DNA from: Turnera subulata
Taxonomy: Eukaryota > Streptophyta > Magnoliopsida > Malpighiales > Passifloraceae
Reading direction: 5' to 3'
Length of the DNA stretch: 64,000 bases
Assembly (NCBI GenBank): GCA_028386065.3
Contig: JAKUCV010002014.1
Span: 141,541-205,540 of the forward strand
Numbering within the stretch: the stretch's first letter is position 1; every line of letters starts with the position of its first letter. The notes under the pieces are model-generated. The model saw nothing but the letters and a program-made list of their open reading frames with translations, had not been told where the DNA came from and ran no database searches. Below, piece after piece: positions 33,968 through 45,899 of this stretch. The translations under genes were made by a program, and so were the position numbers.

Positions 33968-36298
33968 AAACTAATAACATCCAGTTCCACCAAAAAAAAT
34001 TAAAAAAATGGCTAATAACATCAAAACCCACCCAGTCCGAATCAAAATCCAAAAGCACAAGCCCATATTTGAGAAGATAAAAACGCCAGCCCTTTTTACA
34101 GAATCAAAGTGGTGATATTGGGGCGGGCGAGGCAGCCTCCGAAGCATGGCAGTGAAGAACTCTACTTAGAGAAACGATCTAAAATAGACCTGGCAAATGG
34201 GTTTTGTCACAATACGAAACTCACATGACATTGGTAATTAATTTAGCTTAGAGATTTTTTATTTGTTTGTCTGATTGACCCGATATAACACAAAATTAAA
34301 TAGGTCAGGTTGTGGGACTTATACATTGGTTCAATGAACAAATTGTGTCGACACATGACGTATTAATTAAACAGAATGGTCGGGTTTGGATTGATAAATC
34401 TATACTTATTTAACTAGGACTACAAATCAGCCGAGTCGAGCTTTTGATCGCTCGGGCTCGGCTCGTGAAAATCTAACCAAGTTCAAGTTTGGCTCGTGTT
34501 CGTCTCCAGCCTAAATACTAAGCTCATGCTTGGCTCATTAAGATTGAAAATCTAACAAAGTTCAAGTTTGGCTCGTGTTCGTCTCCAGCCTAAATACTAA
34601 GCTCATGCTTGGCTCATTAAGATTTTCGTAGGCTCAGGCTCGATTCAGGCTCGGCTCAATCTCGGCTCGTTTAGTAAGCTTTATTGAGCTATAAACAAGC
34701 CAATAATTATAAGCCAAAATCGTTAAAAAAAAAATTAATTAATAATTTAACTAATCAATCATATTAACTATTATATTATATAAAATTAGAAGTATTTAAT
34801 TAATAAAATAATAATAATTTTTTAAAAGATGATATATTTTAAAATAAAATTGAACAAAGTAATAATCTTAATTTATTGATTATGACTAGTTAAGTTATTT
34901 TATCATCTAAACTTCAATATAATTGAATATATAACTTAAAAAAAATAACTTAAATTTCCACAAAAACTATCAATAAGGGATGATCATCTCATTCAAAATT
35001 TAAATAAATAAAACATGTTCATGAGCACTTTTTATGAATAAACACATAAAATATAAAATAAGAATAATTTCATATAAAATTATTCAATAAATATTTTTCA
35101 TATTACAAATTCATAAATTCACAATCAAAGATATCTTTGATAAAAACTTAGTCACAAAAGCTTTTAAAAAGCATATTAATTTTGCTTATTATCCCAACTA
35201 GACATTAATCTCAATTTTGCACGATAATATCATATGAAGTAAAATTATATGAACATAAGGTATAAGTACCAAGGTTGAACTAAATGTGAGTTTTAGGGGG
35301 AAAAAAAATTCTTCATTCCTTAGCTTTCTCCATCCCTACTAAAGTATAAGAGGAAATAGTAAAAGGTAGCATGTTCATGCACCACTCATTTTTTAATATT
35401 GACCCCATGACAAGCTTAAGTCACATAATTTTTATTTACTCACATTTTCCATAAAATAATTTTTCAAATTGATCATAATATTAATATCATCTCCTTAAAC
35501 CAAAATTTTTTTTCAAGTTAGGAGGATTTTCATTTCTTATTCTATTTTACACAACAGAAAAAAAAATTCATTTGGCTCTCCACAAATAGGTAGCTTTATT
35601 TAGATTAGAATTAGAATTCACATAAGACTTGTAAACAAAATTTTATTCAAAAACATATCTCTCATAAGGCTAAATTTTCTTCTTTCCTGTTTAATATGTG
35701 CAACCTTGATTTTCTCTTTGCATCTTTTAGTTCCTCTTCTATCAATAGCTTTGTCAAAATATAAACCAAAATTAAAATTTGTAAGTATAACTTTCATAAG
35801 AGAAAATTAAAATAAAAGCATAGCATAATATTCTTTTAGATTGTTAGAAAAAAGAATATTTTGCCTACTACAATTTCCTTCAAGAAACAACAAGTTCTTC
35901 TATCATCAATGACAGGGTAACAAATGCTACTAAGAAAATTTCAATTACGAACCATCAAAATTTCAATTCATTGTACAAAATAAAATAGTAGTTGTATTTA
36001 TAGACAAGAGTTGGGGAAGGATAATATTTTCAAACAGTCTGAAAATCTGCTAACCAACTTCTTACCCTAAAGACCAGGGAACTTTTATCCTTGATTCTTT
36101 GGTAAAATTGACCGTTTGGTTTATTTCCAAATAATTTGTTTTATCCAAAAAGTTTGTCTCAAAACAAAACTTTAATGGCCCTTGTATTTCCTCGATGAGA
36201 GACAAGCCAATGTTTCTTTTAAAATATAATTTTCACAAGAGTTACTTCCATTAATGGCCATGGTGGGGATGATAGTGACGGCAGCGACAATGGCAGCA
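33968..36298. other. AT-rich region with transposon fragments
   Basis: No gene is supported. 34185-34196 (TAGACCTGGCAA) matches the terminal repeat of the hAT element at 43336 and probably marks a truncated relative. 34440-34690 has GGCTCG-rich text seen in dispersed plant DNA transposons, with a 79-bp tandem duplication. 34690-36200 is very AT-rich with nothing recognised. Confidence 0.4.
34467..34624 (+). repeat. 79-bp tandem duplication
   Basis: 34467-34545 and 34546-34624 are almost identical (gaaaatctaac...); the only difference seen is aaccaag/aacaaag near the start. Confidence 0.85.
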
Positions 36299-36303
36299 AT
36301 GGA
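36241..36303 (+). pseudogene. Possible coding stretch interrupted by the gypsy insertion
   Basis: The frame reads VTSINGHGGDDSDGSDNGSN-G up to the insertion. With the insertion and one copy of the atgga duplication removed, it continues at 41232-41294 as DDDNPILDAVELQLLLEEAW then TAA. An acidic, low-complexity segment followed by an amphipathic end suggests a C-terminal exon, but it is short, no upstream exon or clear acceptor site is seen, and simple-repeat chance is possible. Confidence 0.2.
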
Positions 36304-39216
36304 TGAAGCGCCCCGACCCGTATTTACCGTAACACAGTAAACACGTGCCGAAACTATTCATTATGATAGAACAGACAGTACAACGTGCAAATATTATACA
36401 ACAGCAGCTATCAATACAACTGTCACCCACACTCGGGGACCATTATTCAAACCCAACACAGTGCTCTCAGCAGCAGCAGATAGTATCAGTAATATACATA
36501 TCACAGGAATTCAGCAATACAGCAACATAAGCAATAGAATAGCAGCGGAAGACTTATGCACATGCAACGGTGGTATGGATCCGGAGTCAGGTGGAGAAGA
36601 AAGCAGCAGCCATCGAACGTCGTTCCTGTACTACGGAAGCAACTTATCCTACGGGATGAAACCCCGCAGGCGAGGGGTGAGTCCGAAGTGCTCACCGACC
36701 AAGGATAAACAGTGATATGCAAGCAACCGTAATACTTAAAAGCAAACACAGATAAGCAACAACATATCAACAACTGAAACAAGGCCAAAAGAATGCTTAA
36801 TTATTATTACCAATTTTATCTTCCGGGCCCCCGTCACTGGACAAGCTAGGGTCGTACCTGGTAATCAATTAATTCCGGATGCTAGGTCAACAACCAATCC
36901 TCATATCAAAACAACCGGATATTCGGCATATCCGAGCCACAGCGGATATTCGGCATATCCGAGCCACCGCGGATATTCGGCATATCCGAGCCACTGGGTA
37001 TTCGGTATACCCCAACCTCAGGCGACGTCATGCCAACCAGATATTCGGCATATCTGAGCCTCTGCGGATATTCGGCATATCCGAGCCACCGCGGATATTC
37101 GGCATATCCGAGCCTCTGGGTATTCGGTATACCCTAACCACAGGCATGACGGGCCAACCAAACCAAAAACCGACCATAGCATCTCAAAATTAATTTTCAA
37201 ACCATCGGGTCGTACCACTACTTTCCACATGACAATAATATCAACATCTCAAATCAATTCCAATTCCAATTTCATGTTCCAATTTCTTTTTCTCAATTTC
37301 CACAGTCAATAGTTCAACATCAATCTCAGCATAATATCCACAGAATCACAATCACAGTCCAAAAGCAACAATAATATCCACAGCAGATATTCAGCCAACA
37401 ATCAACAATTCAGCAGTTCAATCGAACAACAAAGCACACAAAGTATTACAGGCAACATAACAAGGGTTATCCATCCTCACCTTAGCCGATAATCAATTAT
37501 GGAATTGTCCGGCAAGTTCCAAGTCCGGTTCCTCAGCAAATTGCTCGTTGTCAACTCCTATATCAATCAATAATATGCACATATAAGATGGTATGCAAAT
37601 GTCATGCTAATACTGTATACCGTAAATTAAATATAAACTCGGCTCGGTTACTCCCCCGGTTTAATTCTCCATTATAATCATCATTCACCATTTATTTCAA
37701 GTGTCAAAAATACCCTTCTATATTTTTTTCCCATACCCAGCACTATTCCGGTATTTTACTACCTTGATAGTACCCTTCCCATAATTATTCCTTAAGTATG
37801 TACTTTCCAAAATACTATCTCTACAATTTATTATCCATATATACGTTCCCAAAACTATTTTCCATAAACCACATACTTCCCAAAATTTTATATTTCCTCC
37901 ATTAATTTCACAATTATATTTTCCTTCTATTTAATTCCAATTTCCAGATTTTATTTTCTTTTTCCAGAATTTCTTTTCTCTTCATTTTTTTTAATTAATT
38001 TTCGGACTGGGCCTATGGTGCTAGCCCACATCCAAAGCCCAGCAACCCAAATCCAAAACCCAACCTAAACACCTAACCCATCTCACCCTAAGCCCAACAC
38101 TAAGCCTAAAGCCCAAGCCCATCCGATTTAACCCAAATAAATCAGCCCACAAACCCATCCTGCAACCCAAGCTCAACCCACGGGTCGATCCGACCCATAT
38201 CTCGTCTCATCCGGGCCGGATCCTCTAAAACGGGCTGCTCACCTTGGCTTGACGGCGGCACGCGAGGACGGGTCAAGGCGGTACAGCCATGACGGCAAGG
38301 CGCACGCGACGGCTGCAGGCAGGGGAGAGAGCAGGCACGACGGTGGCGCGGTGACAAGGTCGGAAGAGGCGAGGAGCCCGGGGCGTCGCTACAGCCGGCG
38401 GTGTCGAGATGGGGCGCGTGGCACACGAGGGAGGAAGAGGAAGGAGAAGGAGGGGCTCGCGGTGGCCGGCGAGGAAAAGAGGAGGAGGAAGAAAGAGAGG
38501 GGGGGTGCTCTTGGTGGTGGTGTTGTCTCGGACGGCGGCAGTGGAGAACGGCCCGGCGGCGTCTCGGGCGGTGGTGTGGGGAAGAAAACGAAAAATAAAG
38601 AGGGGGAGAGGTGGTGATGATGTGGCGCGTGATGTGTGTTGTGTGTTATGTTTTGTTGTTTTTTTTTTTTCCTTTTTTTTTTCCTTCCTGGTTCTAACGA
38701 ATTTGCAGGGAAAGTTTGTGTTGTTTCTTTTTTTTTTGTTTTTGCAGGAAAGGAAGAAAAGAAAAGCAAGGAGAAGAAGAGATGGTGAAGTTGGTGATGG
38801 CGTGCATAGGGTGGCAGAAGAATATAGTTTAATAGGCAGCTTAGGCACTAGCAATTCACAGGTATCACAGGAAATGGCGGCTAAATAATTGAACTTCAAT
38901 TATGCAGTTACTATGCTGCATGTGAAGTGTGGCCCACCTGGACCAGAAAATATCCGGTATACCCACTTATCTTATTTTTGGTCCGATAATTCGAGAATAA
39001 ACCCGGCTTTTCCGAAGATTCCCGGACCCAAAAAAATCCCAACTTTGGTCCGTAAAATCCGCAGAAAAATCCTGAACGTGGGGCCATGCTCGATTTCGGA
39101 ATCCAATACTCAATTTACCATAATTTAATTACCCAAGATTAAAAATCAATGGTAAATTACTGTACATTAACTTAAACAGTCCCGGTAAAAATGAAATTTT
39201 TACCTGGGCTGTTACA
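36304..39216 (-). repeat. Complete 3' LTR of the collapsed gypsy element
   Basis: 2913 bp, TGAAGCGCCCC... to ...GGGCTGTTACA on the plus strand. The content order matches the other family LTRs: hairpin array 36917-37134, AT-rich tract, GC-rich block 38230-38590, T-rich tracts and conserved terminal 300 bp. The long open frames around 38142-38900 are Arg/Pro/Ser-rich and occur as near copies at 39878-40640, because the LTR is repeated; they are not genes. Confidence 0.85.
36917..37134. repeat. Array of eight 17-bp hairpins in gypsy LTR
   Basis: Units start at 36917, 36944, 36971, 36996, 37039, 37066, 37093 and 37118. Most are GGATAT-TCGGC-ATATCC. The fourth and eighth are GGGTAT-TCGGT-ATACCC, and 37039 is AGATAT-TCGGC-ATATCT, each time changed on both arms. 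The second four units repeat the first four at an offset of 122 bp. The position in the LTR matches the GGGAT/ATCCC arrays at 1591 and 3695, but stem and loop sequences differ. Confidence 0.85.
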
Positions 39217-39272
39217 GCCTACCCACCTTAAAAGAATTTCGTCCCCGAAATTCACTCCGAAGCTGTGAACAA
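39217..39272 (-). other. Polypurine tract and end of internal region (gypsy)
   Basis: On the minus strand this reads from a short palindrome around GAATTTCGGGGACG to a purine run aaggtgggtaggc abutting the LTR. This is the usual wording at the 3' end of Del/Tekay internal regions and gives the element its orientation. Confidence 0.6.
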
Positions 39273-39273
39273 N
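39273..39273. other. Assembly gap (single N)
   Basis: The N separates the internal-region remnant from sequence that jumps into the middle of an LTR (39275 equals 37541, offset 1734). The element's coding region and part of its 5' LTR are missing here. Confidence 0.9.
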
Positions 39274-40765
39274 ATTGCTCGTTGTCAACTCCTATATCAA
39301 TCAATAATATGCACATATAAGATGGTATGCAAATGTCATGCTAATACTGTATACCGTAAATTAAATATAAACTCGGCTCGGTTACTCCCCCGGTTTAATT
39401 CTCCATTATAATCATCATTCACCATTTATTTCAAGTGTCAAAAATACCCTTCTATATTTTTTTCCCATACCCGGCACTATTCCGGTATTTTACTACCTTG
39501 ATAGTACCCTTCCCATAATTATTCCTTAAGTATGTACTTTCCAAAATACTATCTCTACAATTTATTATCCATATATACGTTCCCAAAACTATTTTCCATA
39601 AACCACATACTTCCCAAAATTTTATATTTCCTCCATTAATTTCACAATTATATTTTCCTTCTATTTAATTCCAATTTCCAGATTTTATTTTCTTTTTCCA
39701 GAATTTCTTTTCTCTTCTTTTTTTTTTTAATTAATTTTCGGACTGGGCCTATGGTGCTAGCCCACATCCAAAGCCCAGCAACCCAAATCCAAAACCCAAC
39801 CTAAACACCTAACCCATCTCACCCTAAGCCCAACACTAAGCCTAAAGCCCAAGCCCATCCGATTTAACCCAAATAAATCAGCCCACAAACCCATCCTGCA
39901 ACCCAAGCTCAACCCACGGGTCGATCCGACCCATATCTCGTCTCATCCGGGCCGGATGCTCTAAAACGGGCTGCTCACCTTGGCTTGATGGCGGCACGCG
40001 AGGACGGGTCAAGGCGGTACAGCCACGACGGCAAGGCGCGCGCGACGGCTGCAGGCAGGGGAGAGAGCAGGCACGACGGTGGCGCGGTGACAAGGTCGGC
40101 AGAGGCGAGGAGCCCGGGGCGTCGCTGCAGCCGGCGGTGTCGAGATGGGGCGCGCGGCACACGAGGGAGGAAGAGGAAGGAGAAGGAGAGGCTCGCGGTG
40201 GCCGGCGAGGAAAAGAGTAGGAGGAAGAAAGAGAGGGGGGTGCTCTTGGTGGTGGTGTTGTCTCGGACGGCGGCAGTGGAGAACGGCCCGGCGGCGTCTC
40301 GGGCAGTGGTGTGGGGAAGAAAACGAAAAATAAAGAGGGGGAGAGGTGGTGATGATGTGGCGCGTGATGTGTGTTGTGTGTTATGTTTTGTTGTTTTTTT
40401 TTTTTTCCTTTTTTTTTTCCTTCCTGGTTCTAACGGATTTGCAGGGAAAGTTTGTGTTGTTTCTTTTTTTTTTGTTTTTGTAGGAAAGGAAGAAAAGAAA
40501 AGCAAGGAGAAGAAGAGATGGTGAAGTTGGTGATGGCGTGCATAGGGTGGCAGAAGAATATAGTTTAATAGGCAGCTTAGGCACTAGCAATTCACAGGTA
40601 TCACAGGAAATGGCGGCTAAATAATTGAACTTCAATTATGCAGTTACTATGCTGCATGTGAAGTGTGGCCCACCTGGACCAGAAAATATCCGGTATACCC
40701 ACTTATCTTATTTCTGGTCCGATAATTCGAGAATAAACCCGGCTTTTCCGAAGATTCCCGGACCC
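39274..40765 (-). repeat. Partial 5' LTR copy of the gypsy element
   Basis: Nearly identical to 37540-39030 (offset about 1734), with a few point and run-length differences. It ends at the N at 40766. Confidence 0.85.
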
Positions 40766-40766
40766 N
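40766..40766. other. Assembly gap (single N) with unmerged overlap
   Basis: About 273 bp before the N (40493-40765) are repeated right after it (40767-41039, offset 274). This looks like two contig ends placed side by side and not a biological duplication. Confidence 0.85.
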
Positions 40767-41226
40767 AAAAGAAAAGCAAGGAGAAGAAGAGATGGTGAAG
40801 TTGGTGATGGCGTGCATAGGGTGGCAGAAGAATATAGTTTAATAGGCAGCTTAGGCACTAGCAATTCACAGGTATCACAGGAAATGGCGGCTAAATAATT
40901 GAACTTCAATTATGCAGTTACTATGCTGCATGTGAAGTGTGGCCCACCTGGACCAGAAAATATCCGGTATACCCACTTATCTTATTTCTGGTCCGATAAT
41001 TCGAGAATAAACCCGGCTTTTCCGAAGATTCCCGGACCCGGAAAAATCCCAACTTTGGTCCGTAAAATCCGCAGAAAAATCCTGAACGTGGGGCCATGCT
41101 CGATTTCGGAATCCAATACTCAATTTACCATAATTTAATTACCCAAGATTAAAAATTAATGGTAAATTATTGTACATTAACTTAAACAGTCCCGGTAAAA
41201 ATGAAATTTTTACCTGGGCTGTTACA
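40767..41226 (-). repeat. Start of 5' LTR of the gypsy element
   Basis: Matches 38757-39216 (offset 2010) and ends with GGGCTGTTACA, followed by the atgga target duplication. Confidence 0.85.
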
Positions 41227-41231
41227 ATGGA

Positions 41232-41639
41232 GATGATGACAACCCGATTTTAGATGCAGTTGAACTTCAGCTCCTACTTGAAGAAGCATGGTAAAAGATG
41301 AAGACATCTCCTTTAGCTAGGTGCGAATACCAAATCCCAAATTCAAAAGGATATAAGAAAAATATTTATCACAAACAGGAGGCGCATTAGACAGCATTTC
41401 ACCGTCTGAGACTTTCCTAATTTATGGCAGTCCTAGTTCACGGAGCAGTTAATGGATGTCCTTATTTAAGATACCATGTTTCAATTTTGGTTGTAGGAAT
41501 TTATAATAGTCTTTGGAGAAATTTAATTATTCTCTATATATATTTGTATTTTTTTAGATATTATTTATATTGGAGTGGTTGTGTAATCTTGAAATATATA
41601 TGTATTCTAATTTAATTATACAATATGTCCATGGGTTTA
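41232..41639. other. Unassigned region downstream of gypsy insertion
   Basis: Starts with the continuation of the possible coding stretch (TAA at 41292-41294). The rest is AT-rich with nothing recognised. Confidence 0.3.
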
Positions 41640-43205
41640 GCGTCTTACAAGTTTCCAGCCTATATGGATAAAGGATAGCATAGGCCCTAACGATACCGTG
41701 AACTCCTTAATGTTGCATCATCCCCTACGTACCATGGAATGAAGAATTGATTCGAGAAGTCTTTGCACCACTAGACGTTGAGGAAATTCTCAGATTGTCG
41801 GCCAACTGCTGTGAGAGTGAGGACAATTGGAGTTGGTTCTATGATGAGCATGGAAGGATTCACTATGAGGAGTGTGTACCATGTCGAGCAAACAGCTAGA
41901 GTGCGAAGTGGACAGGCCTCATCATCTAACTCAAATGCCTTCAATTGGAACTCGTTATGGTCCATATCTGTGCCTAACAAGATTAAGAAATTTTGGTGGG
42001 AGAATGTTGAGTGATATGATATCCTCCTAGTGAAGAGGGCCCTATCATGGAGGAGACACATCATTTAGTGAAAGATGTAAAGAAGGGACAGAAAGCTCGT
42101 TGCACGCTGTCATATGGCAACACACAGAATGGAGAGATATGGGATCTATAGACCAGTTTGCATCAGTGAAAGATTGGTAGAGGAGTATGATCCGCTCAAG
42201 AGGGAAAGTGGTCGTTTGCTGGATTTTTGGCTGTCTTTTGGGAAATATGGAACGATTGTAACTCTAGTAGAATCAATGAAACTTAAAGGAATCCGATGAT
42301 GGAGGTAGCACAATATGCAAGGAGCTATATATCTTCAATAATTTTCCTCAGTCTATTACAACCGTGAAAACAGCTAAGCCCATAGGCCTCCTATTACTGT
42401 CCAAGCGAATTGGGAGACACCATGCACCCTAGGGTATATTGAAATTCAACACTGCTGCTGCCTTTTTTTTCGCCTCAAGAAATGGTGGTGCAAGTGGTAT
42501 CCTCACTATTAAACATGGTCATTTTGTTTATGCTTTTCCTAAGAAGTTCAAAGGAAACACGGACCATGGTAATGGCTATTCGTGAAGCCATGCTTAAAGC
42601 TTTAAGCCTCGGAGTATCCAGTCTGCTAATTGAAATTAATCCATTGCAAGTGGGCAAAGGAATAAATTCAATGGCAGAATATCACTCTAGTGTTGGCATG
42701 AATCATGATTGATATAGTAAGGAAAATAGGAATTTTATTGATGAGCAAGATTGAGTACAATCGAGGGTGTAATTTGAGTACAATCTTGAATGTGCTAATA
42801 TAATCTAATGAGAAAATGATGTAAGCTTGTATGTATAAGCTTGGGAGAGGTTAAAGAGAGCTAAATGTCATGGTGGGGTGCCTATTTATAGGCCTTTGGT
42901 GTCTGAGGAACGTGTTGAAGAAGCTGGAACCAAACTTGGGCAGCAAGGACTTGGGGACTCCTTGGCTGCCAAGTTCCGGGTTTTGGGCAAGAATCCGGGA
43001 CCCTGTTTTCCCGGAGGGTACTGTGCGGCCATCTGTGAACAGGGTCCACTAGTGGTTGTGGGTTGAGTAGGGCTCAAGGATGAGTGATTTTTTTGGGCTT
43101 TTGTGTTGTCTTCTGACCCATGCGAGTGTATGGATGATGTGGGGCCTACGGGTGTGGCCTTGAAGTCTTTAGATTGGGCTTGTAAGTTGGCCCATGATGA
43201 TGATT

Positions 43206-43223
43206 ATTTGGGCTAAGTATTTT
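43206..43223. repeat. Target duplication of the LINE, left copy
   Basis: atttgggctaagtatttt, identical to 48402-48419 (18 bp), typical of target-primed reverse transcription. Confidence 0.9.
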
Positions 43224-43335
43224 TTTATTATAAACGATGATTTTATTAAAGTGTATGAACTGAAATACAATCATGATTGAGGAGCCGCACAAGAGAGGAA
43301 GGGGGCTCCTCAATCCAAAACATATTATCAGCAAT

Positions 43336-43916
43336 TAGACCTGACAAAACAGGTTTCGACACGACAACACGACACGAACCCGACACGAAATTAGCATGTA
43401 TAGATCAGAAATTTTCAACCCGTTTAATTAAATGGGTTGACTCGACACGACACAAAAATTAGCAGGTCAGGTCGCGGGTTGACCCTCCAACCCGATAGGT
43501 ACCTATTTATGACCCGATTATATTTAGTGTCTATATATTTTACTGATTTAATACATGACTTATTTAATATTTAAGGCCAAAATTATTCAAATTATCCAAA
43601 ACTGTTGTTATATATGATTTAAAATAATATTCTATTTTGATTCTACAATTTATAAGTATATTTATTATATAAAAAATCTAATTATATACCTATTTGCTTG
43701 AAAAATGTGCAAAATAGACAAATTCCAAATAAATTTGTAGACTTCCTAGAGTTAACAGGTAACTCGCGGGTCAACCCGAACCCGACACGATTATAAACGG
43801 ATTGACACGACACGATACGATTATTAAATAGGTCAGGTACGGGTTGAGAAATTGAAACCTGTTTACCTGTTCAACCCGACACGAACCCGACCCATCAACA
43901 CGAATTGCCAGGTCTA
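43336..43916. mobile_element. hAT-like non-autonomous DNA transposon (581 bp)
   Basis: Terminal inverted repeats TAGACCTGACAA (43336) and TTGCCAGGTCTA (ending 43916) pair with one mismatch. The 8-bp duplications tcagcaat (43328-43335) and tcagtaat (43917-43924) differ at one base. Eight-bp target sites and CGACACGAACCCGACACG-type subterminal repeats on both sides fit plant hAT MITEs. No transposase is encoded. It lies in the last codons of the LINE RNase H domain (after SAPSITD). Confidence 0.85.
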
Positions 43917-44458
43917 TCAGTAATAGACGGCGCAGATTGTGCCAAGGCATGCGCTACCCTATTAGCCTGCCTTTTAACAAAACTAAAAGAGCAACATCTG
44001 AATGAAGGTAAAAGGCATAAGACATCATACAGAAAGACACCAACTGGAGCATCATCTAAAACTGCATGACCCAGCTTCAAACAGTCCACTATCTTCTTGC
44101 AATCAGATTCAACAACATTATCCAGAAAACCAGTTTGCAGGGCAAAAAGCATTCTCTCCCTAATAGCCAAGGCTTCCGCTAATAAAGGATCTTGCAAGCC
44201 ATCAAATTTATGTGTCACTGCCGCCTTGAAGGAGCCTGCAGAGTCTCTTATAACAGCTCTACATCCCATCCTACATGCGTCTTGTTCCAATCTCAAAGCA
44301 GCATCAACATTTAGTTTGTACACCCCTGACGGGAAGGTAACCCAATTGTTAACTGTGGCCCTTCCCTGGAACAGGGCAAAGTATGCATGGATAAATGGGG
44401 GAGCATATGCTACGTACAACCTGTAATTGACCCCACATACGTTCAGAGATAGACACAA
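43917..44458 (-). pseudogene. LINE RNase H domain
   Basis: The minus-strand frame includes GVYKLNVDAALRLE, MGCRAVIRDSAGSFKAAV, LLAEALAIRERMLFALQTGF, VVESDCKKIVDCL and FVKRQANRVAHALAQ, the pattern of the RNase H-like domain (RVT_3 type) at the end of plant L1 ORF2 proteins. Acidic residues of the active site (Asp in NVDAA, Glu in AEALA, Asp in ESDC) are present. The frame is open here but cut by the hAT insertion at its end and out of frame with upstream domains. Confidence 0.85.
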
Positions 44459-44499
44459 TATCTACTACTGTCGGCTCATTCCCTTCAAAAAGAGCAAGG

Positions 44500-45899
44500 T
44501 ACTGCTGATGCCAGACATTCCAAGCTTTGAGGAGAAACATGTCCCAATGCTCCTCACTAATAACACCAAATCATTTGAGGAAGCAAAACATGCATAGGGG
44601 GACAACCATCATCAAGAAAACCATCCGGTGGCCGACCCTCATCCCAGACAGAATCGGTCCACCGACACCCAAAGATGGCATGATAGGTCTTCTCTTTCTG
44701 AACATCACAAAGTGGACAAGTGATATCCAAGACAATCTTCCTCTTCATTAAATTTTTCTTCGTCAGTAGGATGTCATGAAAAAGCCTCCAGGAAAAGACC
44801 TTGGCCTTGTTTGGAAGATGAAGACTCTAGAACTTTTGCCAAAAGACAGCTAAAGAAGCTCTCGAGGATGATGGACCCATACTGGCTACATGATACTGAA
44901 ATTGCATCTAAGCCTTGTACGCCGACTTGACAGAAAATTGGCCATCCTTGGTAAAAAAACAACGATAAGTGTCAGGTCTCCTCGAGTAGCCCAAAGGAAT
45001 ACTTCTGATTGCCTCAACCTCATGGGGTAGGAAAGTACTATTCAGCAGGCCAACCTTTCAACATCTTATGTTCGGCTCTATCAAGTCACTGACTTTGTGA
45101 ACAGTAAGATTAGCACTATTGGCTGCCAAAGGTCAAAAACTCGATTTAATGGAAATCCAGGGATCTGTCCACACATAGATATTATCCCCATCCCCCACAG
45201 TTTTGATAACACCCTTCTGAAGCACCTCCCTTCCTACTAGAATGCTCCTTCAAACAAAAGAAGGTCTATTCCCTAGTCGAGCCTCCATAAAAAAAGAGTT
45301 AGGGAAATAGCGTGCCTTCAACACTCTAGACAACAAGGAATTATCATTCTTCAATAATTTAAAGCCCTACTTAGCCAACAATGCCAAGTTAAAGCTTTTC
45401 AAATCTCTGAACCCCAAACACCCCTCCTTATTTGGCCAACACAATCGCTCCAATGACATCCAGTGCACTTTCCTCTCATCTGAATTGCTTCCCTACCAAA
45501 ATCAAGACATCATTCCAACAAGCTCATGACACAAGCTATCTGGTAACTTGAAGACACTCATGGCATAGGTTGGAACCGCCTGAGCCACGGCTTTAATCAA
45601 AACTTCTTTCCCACCACTGGAAAGTAGTTTACCTTTCCACCCTTGCGCACGATTCCACATCCTTACCTTAATTTCCTAAAACACAGACCTCTTATTCCTA
45701 CCCAGAAAGCAGGGAAGGCCCAAATATTTACCTCCCCAGGTCTCTTATTGTATGCCTAGTATTGCCAACAAACCCTCCCGAAGCAGACTATCACAATTAG
45801 GACTAAAAAAGACTGCAGACTTCCTTTTATTAATAGACTGCCCAGAGGAAAACTCATATTGTTCCAGTATTCGCCTAAGCTTCCTTGCACCAGAAAGTA
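44500..45899 (-). pseudogene. LINE ORF2 region between RT and RNase H
   Basis: The frame is broken. A zinc-finger-like stretch (CPLCDVQKEKTYHAIFGCRW, about 44660-44720) is the reverse-transcriptase-associated zinc finger of plant LINEs. The rest is recognised only by position and scattered similarity. Confidence 0.65.

Larger units (their letters stand above)
36304..41226 (-). mobile_element. Gypsy (Del/Tekay-like) element collapsed in assembly
   Basis: The outer ends are a complete LTR end at each side and a perfect 5-bp duplication atgga (36299-36303 and 41227-41231), so this is one insertion. On the minus strand the 5' LTR starts at 41226 (TGTAACAGCCC) and the 3' LTR is 39216-36304. At 39217-39272 the end of the internal region is kept: an ATTTCGGGGACGAAATTC-like palindrome and purine run AAGGTGGGTAGGC before the LTR, as in Del/Tekay elements. 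Single N bases at 39273 and 40766 replace the remaining internal DNA and part of the 5' LTR. It is related to, but diverged from, the LTRs at 1010-6556. Confidence 0.85.

Noticed and set aside
38142..40640. Long minus- and plus-strand open frames (up to 208 aa) in GC-rich and pyrimidine-rich parts of the gypsy LTR
   Set aside because: Low-complexity Arg/Pro/Ser or Lys-rich translations with no motif, repeated only because the LTR itself is repeated; similar blocks in sibling LTRs do not keep the frames.
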